This document shows positions 45,264-54,274 of a DNA stretch of 64,000 nucleotides, one piece after another. This stretch comes from Pikeienuella piscinae. GTDB taxonomy: Bacteria > Pseudomonadota > Alphaproteobacteria > Rhodobacterales > Rhodobacteraceae. Numbering within the stretch: the first letter of the stretch is position 1; each line of letters opens with the position of its first letter. The stretch covers positions 434,001 through 498,000 of the forward strand of contig NZ_CP049056.1 in NCBI RefSeq assembly GCF_011044155.1. Direction: 5' to 3'. A program made the translations under genes and the position numbers. The notes under the pieces were generated by a model. That model had not been told where the DNA came from. It saw only the letters and a program-made list of their open reading frames with translations, and ran no database searches.

Positions 45264-46252
45264 GACACTCCGGCGCGGAGCGCGTCATGCATGTGAATGA
45301 CGCCGAGCGGCGCTCCGGTTTCATCTTCAGGGTCGACGACAAAAAGACATGTCGTCGGCTTCTCCGGGTCGTTCATACGGCCGAGCGCGGCGCTGGCGAG
45401 GGCGTCCGGCGCGATGGTCGCGGGGTGACGCGTCGCGACCTCTCCGGCATGGCTTTCCAGGAGCCGGCTCATGTTGCGCCTCAGGTCGCCATCAGTGATG
45501 ATTCCGACGAGCCGGCCGGACTGGTCCACCACGCCCGCGACCCCGAAACCCTTGGACGTCATTTCAATCAGGGTTTCGCTCATCGACATATCGGGCGCGA
45601 CCAGCGGCAGCGACTCGCCCCTGTGCATGATCTCGGAGACCTTGACCAGCCGCGCCCCGAGCGCGCCGCCGGGGTGGAATTCCCGGAAATTCTCCGGCGT
45701 GAAGCCGCGCCGCTCCATCAGCGCGACAGCGAGCGCGTCGCCGAGCGCCATGGTGAGCGTCGTCGAGGTGGTCGGCGCGAGCCCGGCCGGGCAGGCTTCC
45801 TCCGCCCGTGGCAGAAGAAGCGCGACGTCCGAGGCCTTCAGCAGCGTACTCTCGGCCCGGCTGGCGACCCCGATCATCGGAATCCGGTTGCGTGTGCAAT
45901 ATCGGATCACCGGGGCGAGTTCGGCGGTCTCGCCCGAATTCGAGAGCACCAAGGCGACATCAGCGCGCGTGAGCATCCCGAGGTCGCCATGCGCCGCCTC
46001 CGAAGCGTGGAGAAACTGCGCCGGAGCGCCGGTCGAAGCGAAGGTTGCGGCGACCTTGCGCGCGACGTGGCCAGACTTTCCGATGCCGCAGACGACGATC
46101 CGGCCCGGCGTGGCGGCGAGAATCTCCACCGCTTCGCCGAACGCCTCGCCAAGGGTCTCGGCGAAGCTGGCGAGCGCCGCTCCTTCCACCGCCAGCACCC
46201 GGCGGCCCGAGGCGATGGCGGTCTCTTTGCTCATGTCGGGATGCTCGGTCAT
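45260..46252 (-). CDS. kdsD: D-arabinose 5-phosphate isomerase (KdsD/KpsF)
   Basis: The protein converts ribulose 5-phosphate to arabinose 5-phosphate for Kdo synthesis. The SIS domain covers about residues 40-180, with CGIGKSGHVARKVAATFASTG and the HASEAAHGDLGM active loop. Two CBS domains fill about 205-325 and may regulate activity. It is 330 residues from the ATG at 46252; an internal ATG at 46234 is possible. It opens the lipopolysaccharide export gene cluster. Confidence 0.93.
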   Translation of the reverse strand: MTEHPDMSKETAIASGRRVLAVEGAALASFAETLGEAFGEAVEILAATPGRIVVCGIGKSGHVARKVAATFASTGAPAQFLHASEAAHGDLGMLTRADVALVLSNSGETAELAPVIRYCTRNRIPMIGVASRAESTLLKASDVALLLPRAEEACPAGLAPTTSTTLTMALGDALAVALMERRGFTPENFREFHPGGALGARLVKVSEIMHRGESLPLVAPDMSMSETLIEMTSKGFGVAGVVDQSGRLVGIITDGDLRRNMSRLLESHAGEVATRHPATIAPDALASAALGRMNDPEKPTTCLFVVDPEDETGAPLGVIHMHDALRAGVS

Positions 46253-46268
46253 GGAACGCAGCCTGTCA

Positions 46269-46880
46269 TTAATGCGAAAAGATATCGACTTCGCTCCACC
46301 CGGCGAGGTCCAGCGCGGCGCGGTCGGGAAGGTAGCCGAACGCCGCTTCGGCGATACCGGTGCGCCCCTCGCGCTCCAGCCGCTTCGCGAGCTCGGTGCG
46401 CAGCGCGTGCAGGTAGAGCACATCCGAGGCGGCGTATTCCTGTTGCGCCCGGCTCAGGATCGGCCCGCCCCAATCGCTCGATTGTTGCTGCTTCGACAGA
46501 TCGACGCCGAGAAGCTCCTGCGTCAGCGCCTTCAATCCATGCCGATCAGTGTAGGTCCGAACCAGTTTCGAGGCGATCTTCGTGCACCAGACGGGTCGGG
46601 CCAAGACGCCGAACCGGTGCGCCATGACGGCGATGTCGAAGCGTCCGAAATGGAAAAGTTTCAGAACGTCGCGATCGGCGAGCATGGCCTGAAGTCGGGG
46701 CGCCGGCGTCTCTCCCTGTCCGATCCGCACAAGGTGGGCGTCGCCGTCGCCCGCCGAAAGCTGAACGAGGCAAAGCCGGTCCCGATGCGGCTGAAGGCCC
46801 ATCGTTTCGGTGTCGATCGCCACCACAGAGCCGAGGTCCAGCCCTTCCGGCAGATCGTCGTCATGAAGATGGATCGCCAT
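46269..46880 (-). CDS. rnd: Ribonuclease D-type 3'-5' exonuclease, short form
   Basis: This DEDDy exonuclease has motif I in VAIDTETMGL, motif II in LFHFGRFDIAVMA and motif III in YAASDVLYLHAL (YxxxD). The 203 residues hold the exonuclease domain only. The HRDC domains of full RNase D are absent, as is usual in alphaproteobacteria. It probably trims tRNA or other small RNA 3' ends, and it sits between kdsD and the tRNA-Leu gene. The symbol is by family. Confidence 0.85.
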   Translation of the reverse strand: MAIHLHDDDLPEGLDLGSVVAIDTETMGLQPHRDRLCLVQLSAGDGDAHLVRIGQGETPAPRLQAMLADRDVLKLFHFGRFDIAVMAHRFGVLARPVWCTKIASKLVRTYTDRHGLKALTQELLGVDLSKQQQSSDWGGPILSRAQQEYAASDVLYLHALRTELAKRLEREGRTGIAEAAFGYLPDRAALDLAGWSEVDIFSH

Positions 46881-47164
46881 CAGCGCGGCCTCCGTCGGCG
46901 GGCCCGCCCCGCCAGTGCGAGGCTTCTAGTGCGGAACGCGGCGGTTTCGCAACGGGGTGTTCGCCTGCATGGGCGCCCGGAGGCGCCGATAGCGCGACAA
47001 TCGTTCGCCGATTCGCCAGGCTCACACGCGACGATGTCGCCTCGGGGGGGCGGCTCGGTGGGTTGGGAGAAAGAGAATATCGTTCAGGATCTGATTCGCC
47101 GGCGGCGGCGGGTGAAGGCCGACCATTCCTGAAAGCTCTCGCCTCCGTCGCAGGCGCGATTGAC

Positions 47165-47250
47165 TGGTGCGGGCGGCGGGACTCGAACCCGCACGGCGCT
47201 CGGCCTCCGGATTTTAAGTCCGGTATGTCTACCAATTCCATCACGCCCGC
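47165..47250 (-). tRNA. tRNA-Leu (anticodon UAA)
   Basis: On the minus strand the acceptor GCGGGCG pairs with CGCCCGC. The anticodon loop reads CTTAAAA (anticodon TAA), a long class II variable arm follows, then a GGTTCGAGTCC T-arm. CCA is encoded (47165-47167). Confidence 0.95.
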
Positions 47251-47313
47251 ATTGGCGGCGTGGACGATAAGCGCCTATATCTGCGACTGAAAGACCGTAA
47301 ATTTGCCACGACG

Positions 47314-47342
47314 CGCAGGATGAGGCACTTTTGCCTCCTGCG
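47314..47342 (+). other. Leader hairpin before the PuuD-like gene
   Basis: GAGGC at 47322-47326 pairs with GCCTC at 47333-47337. CGCAG at 47314-47318 pairs with CTGCG at 47338-47342, leaving a 3-base bulge. It ends just before the ribosome-binding site. No T-run follows, so it is not a standard terminator. A regulatory role is untested. Confidence 0.3.
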
Positions 47343-47357
47343 AAGGGGAATCACGGA

Positions 47358-48119
47358 ATGACGCGACCGATTATCGGTGTTTCGGGTGGATATCACCTGA
47401 TCAACGACGCTTACCGGGTGCAGGCGACAGGCGAGCGGAACCTGTCTGCGGTGGCGCACGCCGCCGGTGGGTTGCCGCTGATCATTCCCGGGATGCCCGA
47501 CTCTGTGTCACCGGCCGAGATTTTGGATTCCATCGACGGGCTTTTCCTGACCGGCGGTCGGCCGAATGTGCATCCGTCACGCTACGGGCATGAACCGTCG
47601 GCGGCTCATGAACCCTATGACGAAGGGCGGGACGATATCGTCCTGCCGCTCATTCGCGGCGCGGTCGAGATCGGGATGCCGGTTTTCGGGGTGTGCCGTG
47701 GCATTCAGGAGATCGCCGTCGCTCTCGGCGGCACGCTCCATCCGGAGGTTCGCGATCTGCCGGGCAAGATGAATCACCGCATGCCGCCAGGCGAGAAGGA
47801 CATGGCGGTGATCTTCCGCAAGCGCCACAAGGTCAGGTTGACGCCGGGCGGCTGGTTCGCGCGGACGCTCGGGACGGAAGAGATCGTGACCAATTCCCTC
47901 CACGGTCAGGCGGTTGTCGACCCCGGCCCGAATCTGGAGGTCGAAGGGGTGTCCGAGGATGGCGTGATCGAAGCGATCCGCGTGCCGGGCGCGCGCGGGT
48001 TGGCGATCGGCGTCCAGTGGCACGCCGAATACGAAGCGGAGGCCGACCCGGTCTCCGCTATGCTCTTTTCCAAGTTCGGCGAGGCGGCGAAAACCTGGCG
48101 GCACAGCCGCGCCGCCTGA
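47358..48119 (+). CDS. Class I glutamine amidotransferase-like hydrolase (PuuD / gamma-Glu-GABA hydrolase type)
   Basis: This 253-residue peptidase C26-family protein has the nucleophile elbow FGVCRGIQEIAVALGG and the His/Glu pair in GVQWHAEYEAE. The GLFLTGGRPNVHPSRYG region is typical of gamma-glutamyl-GABA hydrolases, which release GABA from glutamylated putrescine products. No other putrescine genes are adjacent, so the physiological substrate is open. The ATG at 47358, with GAAGGGGA upstream, is the start. Confidence 0.85.
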   Translation: MTRPIIGVSGGYHLINDAYRVQATGERNLSAVAHAAGGLPLIIPGMPDSVSPAEILDSIDGLFLTGGRPNVHPSRYGHEPSAAHEPYDEGRDDIVLPLIRGAVEIGMPVFGVCRGIQEIAVALGGTLHPEVRDLPGKMNHRMPPGEKDMAVIFRKRHKVRLTPGGWFARTLGTEEIVTNSLHGQAVVDPGPNLEVEGVSEDGVIEAIRVPGARGLAIGVQWHAEYEAEADPVSAMLFSKFGEAAKTWRHSRAA

Positions 48120-48417
48120 GGCGGTGGAAGAAATCCGGATCGGATGACCGCGCGTCGCGCCGAAGCCTGGCTCGGTCGATGGGCGCCTTACGTTCATTCA
48201 ATGGAAACGCGTGTCCCACCGCATTGGCGTAGGCCGCCGGGGGCGAAGCGAGCGCCGAACGCGGATATTGATCCGGCTGTCGCGCCACCTGGCGGCCGGC
48301 GCCTTTTGCGTGGATCATTTCGCCGGCGGGTTCATCGCGTCTTCGCGCGGGCTGGGCGCGCGTCCCGTCTCGCGCGACCGGCTCTTGCGAATTTCTCATG
48401 TTTAGCATAACAGGAAC
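48120..48417. other. 298-base gap without a recognisable gene
   Basis: Between the PuuD-like gene and the metZ leader I see no convincing coding frame. The AT-richer segment at about 48385-48412 probably contains the metZ promoter, but no clean -35/-10 pair stands out. Confidence 0.45.
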
Positions 48418-48478
48418 TTACGTGGCGATTTGGTCGGCCGGCTTGCGGGCCACGTTAAAGAAACCGCTAAAGAGGTCT
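48418..48478 (+). ncRNA. SAM-II riboswitch (metA motif) upstream of metZ
   Basis: The stem ACGTGG (48420-48425) pairs with CCACGT (48450-48455). The loop contains GATTTG and CCGGCTTGC, and TTAAAG then CGCTAAAGAGG follow. These are the hallmark conserved blocks of the SAM-II pseudoknot found in alphaproteobacteria before methionine genes. S-adenosylmethionine binding would reduce metZ expression. The terminator hairpin directly downstream provides the expression platform. Confidence 0.9.
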
Positions 48479-48488
48479 TGGGTGCGCC

Positions 48489-48516
48489 CCCGGACCGTTA
48501 CGGCCGGGTTTTTGTT
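48489..48516 (+). terminator. Intrinsic terminator of the metZ leader
   Basis: CCCGG (48489-48493) pairs with CCGGG (48504-48508), and CCG pairs with CGG inside around a short loop. TTTTTGTT follows. It lies between the SAM-II element and the metZ ATG at 48531, so ligand binding probably promotes premature termination. Confidence 0.75.
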
Positions 48517-48530
48517 GTAAAGGCGGGCCC

Positions 48531-49733
48531 ATGCCGAGAGATGAATCCAGAGAACGAGACCTTTCCCCCCGCACATTGATGGTCCACGCCGGGGCTGCGC
48601 GCAGCCAGCATGGCGAGATGTCCGAGGCGCTCTATCTGACGCAGGGCTTCGCATATGACAGCGCCGAGGCGGCCGCGGCGCGGTTCAATGGCGCGGATGA
48701 CGGTTTTGTCTACGCCCGTTACGGCAACCCGACAGTGCGGATGTTCGAGGAACGGATCGCCGCACTCGAAGGAGCGGAGGACGCTTTCGCGACCGCCTCC
48801 GGCATGGCGGCCGTGAACGCGGCGATGACGAGCCAGTTGAAAGCGGGCGACCATATCGTTGCGGCGCGCGCGCTTTTTGGCTCCTGTCTCTATATTGTCG
48901 AGACGCTGCTGCCGCGTTTCGGCGTCGCTGTGAATCTGGTCGACGGGCTGGACCTGGATCAGTGGCGCAGGGCGATGCGGCCGGAGACCGTCGCCGTCTT
49001 TCTTGAATCGCCCTCCAATCCGACATTGGAGATCATCGACATCGCCGCGGTCTCTGAGATCGCGCATGGCGTCGGCGCGCGCGTGGTCGTGGATAATGTA
49101 TTCGCCACGCCGGTCTTCCAGCGCCCCCTCGCGCTTGGCGCGGATGTGGTGATCTATTCCGCCACAAAGCATATTGACGGGCAGGGGCGCTGTCTCGGCG
49201 GCGTCGTCCTCGGCACACGCCGCTTCATTCGCGACGTGTTGGAACCCTACATGAAGCACACTGGCGGCGCGATGAGCCCGTTCAACGCCTGGGTGATGCT
49301 GAAGGGTCTGGAGACGCTCGATATCCGCGCGCGCGCGCAGGCGTTGAGCGCGGCGGAGATCGCCGACACGCTCGCGGATCATCCGTTGGTGCGCCGCGTG
49401 ATCTATCCGGGCCGCGCCGATCATCCGCAGTTCGAGATGGCGTCGAGGCAGCTGCAGACCGGCGGCACGATGATCGCGCTCGACCTTGGCGACCAGGAGA
49501 CCGCCTTCCGCTTCATGAACGCGCTGCGCATCGTCCTGATTTCTAACAATCTCGGCGACGCGAAAACCATCATCACGCACCCAAGAACGACGACGCATCA
49601 GCGCTTGAACGAAGAGCAGCGCCTGGCGCTCGGCATCGGCCCCGGGCTCCTGCGTCTCTCGATCGGCCTGGAATCCGCGGATGATCTGATCGCAGACCTC
49701 ACGAATGCGTTGGCGGAATCCCAGGCGCGGTGA
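48531..49733 (+). CDS. metZ: O-succinylhomoserine (or O-acetylhomoserine) sulfhydrylase
   Basis: This Cys/Met-metabolism PLP enzyme of 400 residues has PLP Lys in VVIYSATKHIDGQGRCLGG, the YARYGNPTVRMFEERIA start region and the EDAFATASGMAAVNAA segment. It makes homocysteine directly from activated homoserine and sulfide. The QGF-A and GRCLGGVVLG pattern fits MetZ of alphaproteobacteria. The SAM-II riboswitch upstream independently supports a methionine role. The choice of succinyl or acetyl donor is not settled by sequence. Confidence 0.92.
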   Translation: MPRDESRERDLSPRTLMVHAGAARSQHGEMSEALYLTQGFAYDSAEAAAARFNGADDGFVYARYGNPTVRMFEERIAALEGAEDAFATASGMAAVNAAMTSQLKAGDHIVAARALFGSCLYIVETLLPRFGVAVNLVDGLDLDQWRRAMRPETVAVFLESPSNPTLEIIDIAAVSEIAHGVGARVVVDNVFATPVFQRPLALGADVVIYSATKHIDGQGRCLGGVVLGTRRFIRDVLEPYMKHTGGAMSPFNAWVMLKGLETLDIRARAQALSAAEIADTLADHPLVRRVIYPGRADHPQFEMASRQLQTGGTMIALDLGDQETAFRFMNALRIVLISNNLGDAKTIITHPRTTTHQRLNEEQRLALGIGPGLLRLSIGLESADDLIADLTNALAESQAR

Positions 49734-49943
49734 GATTTTCCTCAGAAGCCGCCATATGCGGGGAATTTAGCCACATTCTGGCGAAATCGGGCAAAATCTG
49801 AATGATATTTCGCTGCGATCGCCGCATGTTCCGCACATGGGTGCATATGCCGTAATCGAGACGCGCCAGTGGCCTTCGCCGCGCCATGGACTGCGGAGCA
49901 GATCGTCCCCATATTCCAAGTCGCCGCGCGTGAGGAGTCCTGC

Positions 49944-51017
49944 ATGAACATGATTGCGAAACCGTCCGCCCCCGCCCCGTCGAAAGAGGAAGCGGAGGCG
50001 GCGCTCGATCTGCTTCGCCGGCTCGTCAGGAAGGATCCGGCCCGGGCCGCCGCGCTCGGGGTTCCGGGGCTTGCTGGCGGCGATGATCTCAGCCGCGACT
50101 ACCCGGCCGGTTTTCGCGCCGACGCAGCCTACAAGGCGACGCTGCCGGACCTGCAGAACGGCCCGTCGAGTTCGATCAAGGGCGCTCATGCCGGCATCCA
50201 GCATGTCGGCATCTCGAATTTCCATCTGCCGCTCGCGATCCGGACGCGCGGCGGCGCGACGCAGATGCTGGAGGCTTCGGTCACGGGCTCGGTTTCTCTC
50301 GAGGCGACGAAGAAGGGCATTAACATGAGCCGGATCATGCGCTCCTTCTACGCGCATGCGGACGCGCCCTTCGACATAGAGGCGATGCAGGCGGTGCTCG
50401 CCTCCTACCGCGCGGATCTGGAGAGCTTTGACGCGCGGCTTCAGCTTCGTTTCCGCTACCCGATGTCGATGCCGAGCCTGCGCTCCGGGCTGCAGGGCTG
50501 GCAGTATTACGATGTCGCCTTCGAGACGGCGGAGACGGCCGGCGAGGCGTTGAAGGCGATCCATCTCGACTATGTCTATTCCTCGACCTGTCCCTGCTCG
50601 CTGGAGTTGTCTGAACACGCTCGCCGCACGCGCGGACAGATCGCAACGCCGCATTCTCAGCGCTCGGTCGCGCGGATCTCGGTCGCGCTGACCGGCGACG
50701 GAACGTTATGGATCGAGGATCTCGTCGAACTCTGCCGCGGTGCGATCCCCACTGAAACGCAGGTTATGGTGAAGCGCGAGGACGAACAGGCCTTCGCCGA
50801 ACTGAACGGGGCCAATCCGATCTTTGTCGAGGATGCGGTGCGGCTTCTCGCCGGCGCGCTCGGCGGCGATGCGCGAATCGCCGATTTTCGCGTCGCGGCC
50901 AGCCATCAGGAATCACTCCATAGCCATGACGCGGTTTCGGTGCTGTCGCACGGCCCCGCCTTCGCGGCGACCGGCCTCGATCCGCATTTGTTCGACAGTC
51001 TCATCCATCGCGGCTAG
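49944..51017 (+). CDS. folE2: GTP cyclohydrolase I type IB (FolE2)
   Basis: The protein converts GTP to dihydroneopterin triphosphate, the first step of folate synthesis, using the metal-flexible type IB enzyme. The catalytic cysteine segment is YVYSSTCPCSLELSEHAR, and IQHVGISNFHLPL near the N-terminus and SHQESLHSHDAVSV near the C-terminus are family hallmarks. The ATG at 49944, with TGAGGAG upstream, gives 357 residues. I saw no clear Zur site in the 210-base upstream gap. Confidence 0.94.
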   Translation: MNMIAKPSAPAPSKEEAEAALDLLRRLVRKDPARAAALGVPGLAGGDDLSRDYPAGFRADAAYKATLPDLQNGPSSSIKGAHAGIQHVGISNFHLPLAIRTRGGATQMLEASVTGSVSLEATKKGINMSRIMRSFYAHADAPFDIEAMQAVLASYRADLESFDARLQLRFRYPMSMPSLRSGLQGWQYYDVAFETAETAGEALKAIHLDYVYSSTCPCSLELSEHARRTRGQIATPHSQRSVARISVALTGDGTLWIEDLVELCRGAIPTETQVMVKREDEQAFAELNGANPIFVEDAVRLLAGALGGDARIADFRVAASHQESLHSHDAVSVLSHGPAFAATGLDPHLFDSLIHRG

Positions 51018-51050
51018 GGTCTCCGGCCATTATGAGCGGAGGAGGCGGGG

Positions 51051-51881
51051 ATGCATCTTGTCGAAGCGAACGGCGCGCGGATTCCCGCGATCGGCCTTGG
51101 CACATGGACGCTGGACGATTCGGGCGCGGAGGCCATGGTCAGGATGGCGCTCGACGTCGGTTATCGCCATGTCGATACAGCGGCTCATTACTACAACGAG
51201 GCCGGGGTCGGCGCCGGATTGCGCGCGGCGGGGCTTGCGCGTGACGAGGTCTTCGTCACGACGAAGGTCTGGCCGGACAACATTGCTGAGGGTGCGTTGC
51301 AGGCGTCGCTTGGCGACAGCCTGAGGAGGCTCCGGCTCGACCATGTCGATCTTGCGCTGATTCACTGGCCTTCTCAAACCATTCCGCTGGCTGAGAGCAT
51401 CGGCGCGCTGAATGACGCGCGCGCGCGCGGCATGGCCCGGCATATCGGAGTTTCGAATTTTACCGTCGCGATGCTGAAGGAGGCGGCGGAGCTTTCGACG
51501 CATCCGCTGGTATGCAACCAGGTCGAGAACCATCCGCATCTGAATCAGGACCGCGTCGCCGCAGCCTGCCGGTCGCTCGGCCTTGCTATGGTCAGCTATT
51601 GTCCGCTGGCGCGGGGGGGTGATCTTTTTGCGGACCCGGCGATCACCGGTCCAGCGGCGCGGCTCGGCGTCAGCCCGGCGCAGGTCATCCTGCGCTGGCA
51701 TGTGCAGCAAGAGGGCGTCGTCGCGATCCCGCGCACTTCGAACCCGACCCGGCTGCCGGAGAATATCGCGATCTTCGATTTCACGCTGGAACCCGGGGAG
51801 ATGGCGGCGATAAACGCGCTCAGGGCGAAAAATCGGCGGATCTGCGATTTCGACTTCGCGCCGGCCTGGGACGCGGCCTGA
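51051..51881 (+). CDS. Aldo/keto reductase (2,5-diketo-D-gluconate reductase type)
   Basis: This NADPH-dependent reductase of 276 residues has the catalytic tetrad in GYRHVDTAAHYYNE (Asp, Tyr), TTKVW (Lys) and LALIHWP (His). Strand end IPRTSNPTRLPENIAIFDF binds the cofactor phosphate. It belongs to the AKR5-like group. Substrates may be diketogluconate or small aldehydes. It lies 33 bases after folE2 and 76 bases before trkH, so a shared transcript is possible without a shared pathway. Confidence 0.9.
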   Translation: MHLVEANGARIPAIGLGTWTLDDSGAEAMVRMALDVGYRHVDTAAHYYNEAGVGAGLRAAGLARDEVFVTTKVWPDNIAEGALQASLGDSLRRLRLDHVDLALIHWPSQTIPLAESIGALNDARARGMARHIGVSNFTVAMLKEAAELSTHPLVCNQVENHPHLNQDRVAAACRSLGLAMVSYCPLARGGDLFADPAITGPAARLGVSPAQVILRWHVQQEGVVAIPRTSNPTRLPENIAIFDFTLEPGEMAAINALRAKNRRICDFDFAPAWDAA

Positions 51882-51957
51882 GCTACGGCGCATGGGCCCG
51901 GCCCGACCGATGGAGCGCGTATTGACAGCGGGAGGAGCCGTGGCCAACGGTCTGGCG

Positions 51958-53406
51958 ATGCTGGACCCGCGCCCCGTATTCTACGTGATCGGCCTTCTCG
52001 TCCTCGGATTGGGGGCGGCGATGGCGGCGCCGGCGGTGGTGGAGGTCGCATACGGAAGCGAGGACTGGCGGGTTTTCGCGCTCTCCGGGGCCATCACGAT
52101 ATTTTTCGGCGGTGCGATGACCGGGGCCTGCCGCGAGCAGCGGAGTGCGGGACTCTCGCTTCAGCAGAGCTTCCTTCTGACCACGTCCGCGTGGTTGGCG
52201 TTGCCGATCTTCGGCGCTCTCCCCTTCATGCTGGGCGAGCCGAATGCGCGTTTCGTCGACGCGTTCTTCGAGGCCATGAGCGGGATAACCACGACCGGGT
52301 CGAGCGTTTTCACCGGACTCGAGACGCTGCCGAAGGGCGTGCTGCTCTGGCGCGGTATGTTGCAATGGTTCGGCGGCATCGGCTTTCTCGTCTTCGCGAT
52401 GGTCTTTCTGCCGACGATGCGGGTTGGCGGGATGCAGTTCTTCAAGTCGGAGGCGTTCGACACGCTCGGCAAGATTTTGCCGCGGGCGGTGGAGATCGCG
52501 CAGTCGATCGGCTGGATCTATCTTGTGCTCACCGGACTTTGCATGTTCGCCTACGCGGCGGTCGGCATGTCCGCGTTTGACGCCACGGTGCATGCGATGA
52601 CCACGATCGCAACCGGCGGATTCTCGAACAACGACGCCTCCTTCGGGGCCTACGCGCCCGGCGCCGAATATGTCGGCTCGTTCTTCATGCTGCTCGCCGC
52701 GCTGCCCTTTGTCCGTTTCGTGCAACTCGCCGCAGGGTCGGCGCGCCCGCTATTCGTCGATCCCCAGGTCAAGGCGTTCCTGTGCCTCGTCGCGGTGGTC
52801 GCCGGGGTTCTGACGCTTTTCCTTGTGATCGAAGCCGGCGGATTCAGGGAATCGAACCTGCGTGAAGCGCTCTTCAATGCGGTTTCGATTCTCACCGGGA
52901 CCGGCTACGCCAGCGTCGATTATCAGAACTGGGGCGCCTTCCCGGTGACGGTGATTTTCATCCTCGGCTTTATCGGCGGTTGTTCGGGTTCAACCTCCTG
53001 TTCGATCAAGATATTCCGCTTCCAGATTCTCGCCGCCGCGCTGACGACGCAGATTCGGCTGCTCCATTCGCCGAACGGCGTCTTCACACCGCGATATGCC
53101 GGTCGACCCGTGCCGGAAGACGTGATCACTTCGGTAATGAGCTTTCTCTTTTTCTTTCTTCTCTCTTTCGGAGCTCTCGCGATCACGCTCTCCATGATCG
53201 GCCTCGAGCCGATCACCGCGATTTCCGGCGCGGCCTCGGCGATCGCCAATATTGGCCCGGGGTTAGGGCCGGAGATCGGGCCAGCGGGGAATTTCGCCGG
53301 CCTTCCCGACAGTGCCAAATGGGTGCTCTCTTTCGCGATGCTTCTCGGCCGGCTGGAGCTGCTGACGGTTCTCGTTCTTTTCACCTCCGCGTTCTGGCGA
53401 GGCTGA
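51958..53406 (+). CDS. trkH: Trk-type potassium uptake protein TrkH
   Basis: This inner-membrane potassium channel subunit has the four selectivity-filter-like loops of the family, the first in MSGITTTGSSVFTG and others in TTIATGGFSNND and LTGTGYASVDYQ. About ten or more hydrophobic helices are present. The start is uncertain: the open frame begins at 51892, a GTG occurs at 51940, and family similarity starts at the ATG at 51958, giving 482 residues. No trkA is adjacent; the gating subunit must lie elsewhere. Confidence 0.92.
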   Translation: MLDPRPVFYVIGLLVLGLGAAMAAPAVVEVAYGSEDWRVFALSGAITIFFGGAMTGACREQRSAGLSLQQSFLLTTSAWLALPIFGALPFMLGEPNARFVDAFFEAMSGITTTGSSVFTGLETLPKGVLLWRGMLQWFGGIGFLVFAMVFLPTMRVGGMQFFKSEAFDTLGKILPRAVEIAQSIGWIYLVLTGLCMFAYAAVGMSAFDATVHAMTTIATGGFSNNDASFGAYAPGAEYVGSFFMLLAALPFVRFVQLAAGSARPLFVDPQVKAFLCLVAVVAGVLTLFLVIEAGGFRESNLREALFNAVSILTGTGYASVDYQNWGAFPVTVIFILGFIGGCSGSTSCSIKIFRFQILAAALTTQIRLLHSPNGVFTPRYAGRPVPEDVITSVMSFLFFFLLSFGALAITLSMIGLEPITAISGAASAIANIGPGLGPEIGPAGNFAGLPDSAKWVLSFAMLLGRLELLTVLVLFTSAFWRG

Positions 53407-53407
53407 G

Positions 53408-54271
53408 ATGCGGCCCGCTACTACGGCGCTTGTCTACATGACGCTGAGCGCGCTGCTGATCCCGGTCGGCGACGCGTTCGCCAAGGAGATCTCGCGCGTC
53501 TCCTCGATCGAACCGCAGGTGATCGCGTTCACGCGTTTCTTCATCGGCGCGGCGGTTTTCGTTCCGCTCGCTATGGCGTCGCGCGGCATCCCGGCGCTGA
53601 CGCCCCGTTTCGTCGGCGCGCAACTCCTGCGCGGCGTATTCGTGGCGGGGGGCATATTCTCGATGGTGACGGCAGTGTCGCACGCGCCGCTCGCGGATGT
53701 TTTTGGGGCATTTTTCATCGCACCGGCGATCGCCACGCTGCTCGCCGCCACGATCCTGAAGGAACGCGTGACGCGGCTCGACATTATCTCACTCACGCTC
53801 GGGCTCATCGGGGTGCTCATGGTCGCGCGGCCGGGCGCGGCGATGAATGTCGGGCTGCTCTGGGCGCTCGGCGGCGGCGCCCTTTACGGCTGTTTCAACG
53901 CCGCGACCCGATGGAGCGCGGCGTTCGCGCCGCCGCTGGCGCAAATTGCCGGACAGCTTCTGTTCGGCGCGCTCTTCACCCTGCCTTTCGCGGTCGCCGG
54001 GTTTCAGAGCGTGGCTGAGGCGCCATTTTTTCTGATCGGCTCCGGGCTTGCTTCGGCGGCGGCCAATTTCTGTCTGGTCATGGCCTATGCGCGAGAACGC
54101 GCAGCGGTTCTCTCTCCGTTGATATATCTCCAACTGCCGAGCGCGGCGCTGATCGGCTTCGCCGCCTTCGGCGATCTGCCCGACGCGCTCGCCGCCGCCG
54201 GCCTGGCGTTGATCGTTCTGGCGGGACTCGGTCTGCGGCTGATCGCCAGGCTCCGCGCTCACGCGTCCTGA
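53408..54271 (+). CDS. EamA/DMT-family transporter
   Basis: This 287-residue membrane protein has ten predicted helices in two EamA repeats. LLRGVFVAGGIFSMVTAVSHAPLADVFGAFFIAPA is the conserved first-repeat segment, and FCLVMAYARERAAVLSPLIYLQLPSAALIGF the second. It starts one base after trkH ends, so the two are likely co-transcribed. It is distinct from the EamA protein at 31196. The substrate is unknown. Confidence 0.86.
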   Translation: MRPATTALVYMTLSALLIPVGDAFAKEISRVSSIEPQVIAFTRFFIGAAVFVPLAMASRGIPALTPRFVGAQLLRGVFVAGGIFSMVTAVSHAPLADVFGAFFIAPAIATLLAATILKERVTRLDIISLTLGLIGVLMVARPGAAMNVGLLWALGGGALYGCFNAATRWSAAFAPPLAQIAGQLLFGALFTLPFAVAGFQSVAEAPFFLIGSGLASAAANFCLVMAYARERAAVLSPLIYLQLPSAALIGFAAFGDLPDALAAAGLALIVLAGLGLRLIARLRAHAS

Positions 54272-54274
54272 GAG

